DNA of 10,910 nt from an uncultured Coriobacteriaceae bacterium (GTDB taxonomy: Bacteria; Actinomycetota; Coriobacteriia; Coriobacteriales; Eggerthellaceae): positions 1 through 10,910 of the forward strand of contig CADBQL010000307.1 of assembly GCA_902796815.1 (NCBI GenBank), in the 5' to 3' direction. Below are positions 6,515 to 10,910 of this stretch, piece by piece. A program made the translations under genes and the position numbers. The notes under the pieces were generated by a model. It made no database searches, was not told where the DNA came from, and saw nothing but the letters and a program-made list of their open reading frames with translations. Each line of letters opens with the position of its first letter. The stretch's first letter is position 1.

Positions 6515-7573
6515 ATGTTGCCAAATCAGAAGACAAACCAAGTCATGGTGGGAAACGTTCCCCTCGGCGGTGGTGCTCCGGTCGCGGTTCAGTCCATGCT
6601 CAATGCGCGTGCCGACGATGTAGATGCCAACCTGCGCCAGATCGATGCGCTCGCCCAGGCGGGTTGCGAAATCGTGCGCATAGCCATCCCTCGACGCGAC
6701 TGCCTGGACTCCTTCGAGGGCGTATGCCGTCAATCGCCCCTTCCGGTTGTCGCTGACATTCATTTCGACCCCCAAATTGCGATTCAGGCAGCCAAGCGAG
6801 GCGCGGCCAAGCTCCGCATAAACCCGGGCAACATCGGCGGGCTCGATGCGACGGTGCCGGTGCTCGACGCGGCGCGCGAAGCTGGCATTCCCATTCGCAT
6901 CGGCGTGAATGCGGGCTCGCTTGATCAGGCGCTTGCTGCGCGCGAGGACTTAACCTTACCGCAGAAACTCGCCGAGTCCGCCGCCCAGTACGCTCGTTTC
7001 TGCGAGGAATGCGGTTTCACGGATTTGGTTGTTTCGGCCAAGGCGCATGACGTTATGACGACGGTGCGCACGTATCGTCAGCTCGCATGCGATTTGCCCC
7101 ATATTCCTTTGCACATTGGCATCACGGAGGCAGGCACGCAGTTCCAGGGCATCATTAAGTCTGCAAGTGGTCTGGGCATTTTGCTCGAGGAGGGCATTGG
7201 CGATACGTTGCGCATCTCCTTGACCGACGACCCTGTGAACGAGGTACGTGCCTGCTGGACGCTGCTTGCAGCGCTCGACCTGCGTCGCCGCGGTCCCGAA
7301 ATCATAAGCTGTCCCACATGCGGGCGCTGCCAAGTGAATCTTATCGAGTTAGCAGGTCAGGTGGAAGAGCGCTTGCGCGAGGTCACAGCGCCAGTCAAGG
7401 TTGCCGTTATGGGCTGCGTCGTCAACGGCCCGGGTGAAGCGCGCGATGCCGACATTGGCGTGGCGTGCGGCAGTGGCTCGGGCATTGTTTTCGTCAAAGG
7501 CCAAACGATTCGCAAAGTTGCCGAGGACGAAATCGTTGACACTCTGATGCAGGAGCTCGACAAGCTGGGATAG
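6515..7573 (+). CDS. ispG: 4-hydroxy-3-methylbut-2-enyl diphosphate synthase (MEP pathway, iron-sulfur)
   Basis: IspG (GcpE) reductively opens methylerythritol cyclodiphosphate to HMBPP, the penultimate MEP step, using a [4Fe-4S] cluster. The cluster ligands are visible: Cys 266 and Cys 269 in SCPTCGR, Cys 301 in MGCVVNGPGEA, and Glu 308 as the fourth ligand. The N-terminal TIM-barrel is shown by VQSMLN (25-30), VADIHFDP (79-86) and LRINPGNIG (100-108). At 352 residues it is the compact two-domain bacterial form, without the plant-type insert. The Shine-Dalgarno GAGGAG at 6504-6509 lies 5 bases before the ATG. The gene starts 52 bp after rseP and is probably in the same transcript. It serves the same pathway as dxr. 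Confidence 0.96.
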   Translation: MLPNQKTNQVMVGNVPLGGGAPVAVQSMLNARADDVDANLRQIDALAQAGCEIVRIAIPRRDCLDSFEGVCRQSPLPVVADIHFDPQIAIQAAKRGAAKLRINPGNIGGLDATVPVLDAAREAGIPIRIGVNAGSLDQALAAREDLTLPQKLAESAAQYARFCEECGFTDLVVSAKAHDVMTTVRTYRQLACDLPHIPLHIGITEAGTQFQGIIKSASGLGILLEEGIGDTLRISLTDDPVNEVRACWTLLAALDLRRRGPEIISCPTCGRCQVNLIELAGQVEERLREVTAPVKVAVMGCVVNGPGEARDADIGVACGSGSGIVFVKGQTIRKVAEDEIVDTLMQELDKLG

Positions 7574-7626
7574 AACGGCGAGGTGCTCTTTGGCATATTG
7601 TCGTCCATTAGCGGTCGCGTGCGGTA

Positions 7627-7809
7627 GCTACCAGGTTACTATTCATAGGGGTCCGCACGTTCCGCAAAACCCCAGGTGAGAGCGCACGTCGGCTTGTCCT
7701 CGTAATTCTAGAATGATTAAGTTTGTGTCTGCGGAATCGCCGATGACGCGCCCTCACCTGGGGTTTTGCTTCGGAATCCCGCTGACACAGCGAACTGTAA
7801 CGCTACCAG
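7627..7809. mobile_element. Possible small non-coding (MITE-like) element between ispG and ruvC
   Basis: The 8-bp direct repeat GCTACCAG occurs at 7627-7634 and 7802-7809. Just inside it, the ends begin GTTAC (7635-7639) and finish GTAAC (7797-7801); the terminal inverted match extends imperfectly as GTTAC-NN-TTC. The 167-bp interior carries a strong inverted repeat and no open frame. This is the pattern of a miniature element with a target duplication. The terminal repeats are short and an 8-bp direct repeat can arise by chance in a stretch this size, so the call is tentative. Confidence 0.3.
7664..7769. repeat. Long inverted repeat upstream of ruvC
   Basis: The 22-bp arms 7664-7685 and 7748-7769 are inverted copies with a single mismatch (position 7681, A against an expected G). 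The left arm begins GCAAAACCCCAGGTGAG and the right arm ends CTCACCTGGGGTTTTGC. Weaker matching extends to about 7660 and 7776 with small gaps. The 62-bp spacer includes the perfect palindrome ATTCTAGAAT (7705-7714). The structure could fold into a large hairpin and might end ispG transcription, but no T tract follows. It may equally be the interior of a small mobile element. Confidence 0.7.
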
Positions 7810-7840
7810 CTCATCAATGCAACTTTACCTTGGTTTTCTC

Positions 7841-7869
7841 TTGCGTAATACAAACATATGTTCTAAAAT
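7841..7869 (+). promoter_or_regulatory. ruvC promoter (TTGCGT, 17 bp, TAAAAT), probably leaderless
   Basis: The -35 TTGCGT (7841-7846) and the -10 TAAAAT (7864-7869) are separated by an ideal 17 bp. The -10 ends 7 bp before the ATG at 7877, so transcription should start on or next to the start codon. No Shine-Dalgarno sequence precedes it. The arrangement is the same as at the rseP promoter. Confidence 0.7.
7851..7864. promoter_or_regulatory. LexA/SOS-type operator in the ruvC promoter
   Basis: CAAACATATGTTCT matches 12 of 14 positions of the Gram-positive SOS box CGAACATATGTTCG (general form GAAC-N4-GTTC). It fills the spacer between the -35 and the -10, where a bound LexA would block RNA polymerase. 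SOS control of ruv genes is established in several bacteria, which supports the reading. One half-site has AAAC instead of GAAC, so affinity may be reduced. Confidence 0.68.
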
Positions 7870-7876
7870 GATGCCC

Positions 7877-8386
7877 ATGAAACAGGAGCGCATCATATTG
7901 GGCATCGATCCGGGGCTTGCGAACACCGGCTGGGGCGTTATTGAACAGCGAGGTGCACGCTTGTCGTGCTTGGCATACGGATGCGTGGCGACGCCGGCGA
8001 GCATGGAGCTTTCGCGACGTCTGGCAAAGATTCACGAGCAGATTGGGGCCGTGATTGAGCGCTTTGGCCCGACGTGCGTCGGAATCGAGACCGTTTGGTT
8101 CGGTCAGAACATCACGGCTGCGTTCGCTACGGGGCAGGCGCGCGGTGCGGCGCTTGTGGCATGCGCGAACGCAGGGCTCGAAGTGGGCGAGTTCAGCCCA
8201 AAGCAGATAAAGCTTGCCGTCGTGGGCGCTGGCGGGGCAGAGAAGACGCAGGTGCAGTATATGGTAAGGCAGCTGCTCTCACTCGACCGTGAGCCCAAAC
8301 CGGATCATGCAGCCGATGCTCTTGCGGCAGCCATATGCTATACAACCCATCAGGGGCTTGAGGGAAGGAACGAGGTTACGTCTTGA
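7877..8386 (+). CDS. ruvC: Holliday junction resolvase RuvC
   Basis: RuvC is the dimeric endonuclease that cuts four-way DNA junctions in recombination repair, working with RuvAB. The 169-residue protein shows the RNase-H-like active site: Asp 11 in ILGIDPGLANTGW, Glu 71 in GIETVWFGQN, and His 144 with Asp 147 in DHAADALAAAICY. His in the third position, where E. coli has Asp 138, is also seen in Thermus RuvC and is compatible with activity. The start at 7877 (MKQERIILGIDPG) is preferred over ATGs at 7868 and 7871 because the promoter -10 overlaps the former and there is no Shine-Dalgarno. ruvA follows after 88 bp. The LexA-type box before it suggests damage induction. Confidence 0.95.
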   Translation: MKQERIILGIDPGLANTGWGVIEQRGARLSCLAYGCVATPASMELSRRLAKIHEQIGAVIERFGPTCVGIETVWFGQNITAAFATGQARGAALVACANAGLEVGEFSPKQIKLAVVGAGGAEKTQVQYMVRQLLSLDREPKPDHAADALAAAICYTTHQGLEGRNEVTS

Positions 8387-8474
8387 ACGCGTTTGTGCTG
8401 AAGGCGCATCGCTGGTCGCAACGTGCCACCCGCTTGAGGTTTTGGGGGTTTCGGATAAGGAACGAGGGTATTTC

Positions 8475-9059
8475 ATGATTGCTTTTTTGGATGGTGTGCT
8501 GGCTGGCAAGACGTTGAACAGCGCTTTCATTAACGTATCGGGCGTTGGATTCGAGGTGGGCATGTCCGCTTCGAGCCTTTCGAAGCTTCCTTCCGAAGGC
8601 GAGCGGGCGCTCGTGTACACGTTCCTGCAGGTTCGCGACGATGGTATGGCGCTATACGGGTTCACAACGCCAGACGAAAAGGCCCTGTTCGAAAAGCTTA
8701 TCACGGTGAGCGGCGTTGGCCCGAAGGTCGCGCTTGCAGCCTTGTCCTCTTATGACCCCGGAAAGCTTGCCGATCTGATAGCAGCTCAGGACGTTGCTGC
8801 CGTGCAGCGCATACCTGGCATTGGGAAAAAGACCGCATCGCGCATCATACTGGAGCTCAAGGGCTCGCTCGAGCAAGGCCTCGGCGGCTTGTTCGCTCAG
8901 GAAGAGAAGGCGATTGCCAAGGAGCTCGAAGGCGCGAGTGAGGCTTTGCTCTCGATGGGATTCACAACTGCCGAAATCGATTTGGCCTTGAAGGGCGCTC
9001 CGGAGGGCGCGACCGAAGGCGCCTTGCTACAATACGCTTTGAAGAAACTGGGATCGTAG
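8475..9059 (+). CDS. ruvA: Holliday junction branch-migration complex subunit RuvA
   Basis: RuvA forms a tetramer that binds the four-way junction and loads the RuvB motor. The 194-residue protein has domain I (about 1-62) ending in VRDDGMALYGF with the acidic pin Asp 55/Asp 56, and two helix-hairpin-helix motifs in domain II, around SGVGPKVALAAL (79-90) and IPGIGKKTASRIIL (113-126). A flexible linker leads to the RuvB-binding domain III (about 150-194, EALLSMGFTTAEIDLAL). The start is fixed by MIAFLDG, typical for the family, and a GAGGG Shine-Dalgarno at 8464-8468; the frame is open upstream to 8289 inside ruvC but that part is not RuvA-like. ruvB begins 13 bp after the stop. Confidence 0.95.
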   Translation: MIAFLDGVLAGKTLNSAFINVSGVGFEVGMSASSLSKLPSEGERALVYTFLQVRDDGMALYGFTTPDEKALFEKLITVSGVGPKVALAALSSYDPGKLADLIAAQDVAAVQRIPGIGKKTASRIILELKGSLEQGLGGLFAQEEKAIAKELEGASEALLSMGFTTAEIDLALKGAPEGATEGALLQYALKKLGS

Positions 9060-9072
9060 CCGAGGTGGGCCT

Positions 9073-10161
9073 ATGGCATCTGGGATAGAAATCGAGGGCA
9101 TCGTGTTCGATGCGGCAACACAACCAGGCGCGAGGTCACATGGTGAGGAGGATCGCGGTCACATGCGCACGATGTCAGCCGAGCTCCAGGAAGACGACCT
9201 GGCAATCGATCGCAGCCTGCGCCCCAAATACCTCAAGGACTACTTGGGGCAGGAGAAAGTCAAGGAATCGCTTGCCATAATGATCCAGGCAGCTCAGGCG
9301 CGCGGTGAATCAGCCGACCACATCCTGTTCTCAGGCCCTCCCGGCTTGGGAAAGACCACGCTCGCGACGGTTGTGGCTAATGAGATGCACTCCAACATCA
9401 AGACTACAAGCGGCCCCGCTATCGAGCGGACCGGAGATTTGGCTGCCATACTCACGAACCTCGAAGAGGGCGACGTGCTCTTCATCGACGAGATTCACCG
9501 CATGAACCGCATGGTCGAGGAGGTGCTGTATCCCGCTCTCGAGGACTTTGCGCTCGATATTGTGGTGGGGAAGGGACCGGCTGCACGATCCATCAGGCTC
9601 GATTTGCCGCATTTCACGCTCATTGGGGCGACGACGCGTACGGGCTTGCTCACTGGACCGCTGCGTGATCGCTTTGGCATCGCGTTTAGATTGCAGTACT
9701 ACTCGCCAGAAGAATTGTCGCTCATCGTGCAGCGTTCGGCAGCGATTTTGGATGTGCGCATCGTCGAAGATGGCGCCTTGGAAATCGCCCGAAGGAGCAG
9801 AGGAACGCCGCGATTGGCAAATCGCTTGCTCAAGCGCGTACGGGATTGGGCTCAAGTACGTGGCGACGGCGTCATTACCGAGGATGTGGCGGCGCAGGCG
9901 TTGAGCTTTTTCGAGGTAGACTCGCTTGGTCTCGATGCCATGGATAACCGCATTCTCGAAATGCTGACCGTGCAATTTGCGGGCCGTCCTGTCGGGCTGA
10001 CGACGCTTGCGAGCGCCCTGTCGGAAGAAACTGACACGCTCGAGGACGTCTACGAGCCGTTTCTCATGCAGCAGGGGTTGATTATTCGCACGCCGAAGGG
10101 GCGACAGGCGACGGCGCGCGCTTACGAGCATCTCGGTCTTGTTCCGCCCGATGGACTATAA
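9073..10161 (+). CDS. ruvB: Holliday junction branch-migration ATPase RuvB
   Basis: RuvB is the hexameric AAA+ motor that pumps DNA through the RuvA-bound junction. Walker A is GPPGLGKTT (88-96), Walker B VLFIDEIH (135-142, Asp 139/Glu 140), sensor 1 GATTRTG (185-191), the arginine-finger segment GPLRDRFG (195-202) and sensor 2 SRGTPRLANRLL (242-253). The C-terminal winged-helix DNA-binding domain follows to the end, closing with RTPKGRQATARAYEHLGL. Two starts are plausible. The ATG at 9073 has GAGGTG at 9062-9067 and gives 362 residues. The ATG at 9163 (Met 31) has a strong GAGGAGG at 9145-9151 with an 11-base spacer and gives 332 residues, nearer the family norm. The first 30 residues are not conserved in character. 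Confidence 0.95.
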   Translation: MASGIEIEGIVFDAATQPGARSHGEEDRGHMRTMSAELQEDDLAIDRSLRPKYLKDYLGQEKVKESLAIMIQAAQARGESADHILFSGPPGLGKTTLATVVANEMHSNIKTTSGPAIERTGDLAAILTNLEEGDVLFIDEIHRMNRMVEEVLYPALEDFALDIVVGKGPAARSIRLDLPHFTLIGATTRTGLLTGPLRDRFGIAFRLQYYSPEELSLIVQRSAAILDVRIVEDGALEIARRSRGTPRLANRLLKRVRDWAQVRGDGVITEDVAAQALSFFEVDSLGLDAMDNRILEMLTVQFAGRPVGLTTLASALSEETDTLEDVYEPFLMQQGLIIRTPKGRQATARAYEHLGLVPPDGL

Positions 10162-10193
10162 GATAGGTTGCTTTTTCTCGTGAAGATGTTACG

Positions 10194-10216
10194 CTGCTGG
10201 CGTTTTGCCCCAGCAG
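10194..10216 (+). other. Hairpin in the leader of the last gene
   Basis: CTGCTGG (10194-10200) pairs perfectly with CCAGCAG (10210-10216) around a 9-base loop. It ends 4 bases before the GGAG that serves the ATG at 10231, so it could influence ribosome access. It contains GTTTTGCCCCAG, 12 bases shared with the three palindromes upstream of uppS and dxr. No T tract follows, so a terminator is unlikely. Confidence 0.45.
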
Positions 10217-10230
10217 GAATGGAGAAAAAC

Positions 10231-10740
10231 ATGTTTGAGCAAGATTACCTTATGCGTCAGCTGCTTCTGTTTTTTAAGGCGATTGTGCGATCGCAAGAAG
10301 TCAAGAAGGAAGATGACAATCCGCAGGAAGCTGCGGACATGCTCGAAGATGCCATAGGCAGCGCAACCGAGATGGATGGCGTGGCGCTCCTGTCGCTTTC
10401 GCCCGAATCCATTGCCCAGGTAATACGAGTAACCGGCATCGACCCGAACGTCGTCCAATTCGTCGCGCGGAGTATTCTGCTCGAATCAGTGTACCTTGAC
10501 GAAGCGGGCGATCGAGGGCTTTCGGAGGTGCGTGCCGCGCAGGCGCACGCCATTGCGGCGGAATTCGGGTTTGAGCTTCCCGATGACCCCTCGGATTTCG
10601 AGGCTATTACCGAAGGGCTTGAGCAGGCTGCCTTGGCGGGTGGTTTCGAGGAGGATTACGCGCCTGAAGATGCTCTCGATGCTTTTGGCCTGCTCGATTC
10701 GATTGACAGCTTAGGCAATGATTGGTATCTCAAACAGTAA
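10231..10740 (+). CDS. Uncharacterised acidic protein (possibly DUF6483-like)
   Basis: I cannot assign a function. The 169-residue protein opens with MFEQDYLMRQLLLFFKAIVR, a pattern resembling small hypothetical proteins of the DUF6483 type, which begin with a similar DY-[IL]-[LM]-R helix. The rest is predicted mainly helical and strongly acidic, with no membrane segment, signal peptide or Cys-rich motif. The segments at about 30-50, 57-90 and 97-113 look like helix pairs, as in repeat or adaptor proteins. The ATG at 10231 with GGAG at 10221-10224 is preferred; the frame runs upstream to a TTG at 10168 and an ATG at 10219 that overlaps the Shine-Dalgarno. It begins 69 bp after ruvB and may be cotranscribed with the ruv genes, but nothing shows a role in repair. 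Confidence 0.75.
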   Translation: MFEQDYLMRQLLLFFKAIVRSQEVKKEDDNPQEAADMLEDAIGSATEMDGVALLSLSPESIAQVIRVTGIDPNVVQFVARSILLESVYLDEAGDRGLSEVRAAQAHAIAAEFGFELPDDPSDFEAITEGLEQAALAGGFEEDYAPEDALDAFGLLDSIDSLGNDWYLKQ

Positions 10741-10910
10741 TATATTCTAAGATGCAGGAAATAGCTGCGCTGCTCAACTCGCTGTCGTCTGGCTGCTGTT
10801 GGCATTTGCCTGGTCATACTGGAACGTCAATGCAAGTTTCGCATTGGCGCGTACATGCAATCAAGGCTGTTTCATATGCATAAGAATTAGTGTCGGGAAC
10901 GGTTCTGTAA
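10741..10910. other. Window end without a supported gene
   Basis: This 170-bp stretch has a lower GC content than the genes. A 43-codon frame (10752-10883) starts 11 bp after the previous stop, but it has no Shine-Dalgarno and an implausible composition. An 8-pair hairpin with one T:G wobble (10826-10833 with 10841-10848, 7-base loop) is present without a T tract. The next gene probably starts beyond the window. Confidence 0.4.

Noticed and set aside
5356..6516. 386-codon frame antisense to rseP
   Set aside because: It is the complement of a confident rseP gene, is rich in Arg and His as expected for a shadow frame in GC-rich DNA, and has no protein-family features.
10752..10883. 43-residue frame containing PGHTGT after the last gene
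   Set aside because: PGH-x-x-G recalls Orn/Lys decarboxylases, but there is no Shine-Dalgarno, the frame is very short and surrounding residues do not fit the family; probably coincidence.

Overview
The window is a chromosomal housekeeping block of about 10.9 kb. All ten recognisable genes and one uncharacterised gene lie on the + strand. In order they are pyrH, frr, uppS, cdsA, dxr, rseP, ispG, ruvC, ruvA, ruvB and a small acidic protein of unknown function. Moderately high GC, GC-rich codon use, the pyrH-frr-uppS-cdsA-dxr-rseP-ispG order, an actinobacterial/Bacillus-type LexA box and probable leaderless starts suggest a Gram-positive actinobacterium. My best guess is the Coriobacteriia (Eggerthellaceae-like). 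That placement is inference from gene style; no rRNA gene is present to confirm it.

Region 1 (1-1895) covers nucleotide and translation functions. A hairpin with a T tract ends upstream transcription, followed by pyrH (UMP kinase) and frr (ribosome recycling factor), each with a clear Shine-Dalgarno sequence.

Region 2 (1896-7573) covers isoprenoid and envelope functions. Dxr and IspG are steps of the MEP isoprenoid pathway. UppS turns isoprenoid units into the undecaprenyl carrier lipid, and CdsA makes CDP-diacylglycerol for phospholipids. RseP is an intramembrane site-2 protease. uppS and cdsA are separated by 3 bp. A 29-bp near-palindrome occurs once before uppS and twice in tandem before dxr, ending about 60 bp before each start codon. 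RseP is the most unusual protein here: it appears to lack the PDZ domain and carries an inserted cytosolic segment that reads like a winged helix-turn-helix.

Region 3 (7574-7876) is a 303-bp intergenic stretch. It holds a long inverted repeat inside a possible small transposon-like element, then a promoter (TTGCGT, 17 bp, TAAAAT) with a LexA/SOS-type box in its spacer. The promoter lies so close to the ruvC ATG that the mRNA is probably leaderless. The rseP promoter has the same geometry.

Region 4 (7877-10910) carries ruvC, ruvA and ruvB, the full Holliday-junction branch-migration and resolution set, very likely damage-inducible. They are followed by a 169-residue protein that may belong to the DUF6483-type hypothetical family. 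The last 170 bp hold no gene I can support.

I see no tRNA, rRNA, CRISPR array, prophage gene or transposase. The window is mostly conserved core genome. The items that deserve follow-up are the RseP architecture, the shared palindromes and the leaderless/SOS promoters.
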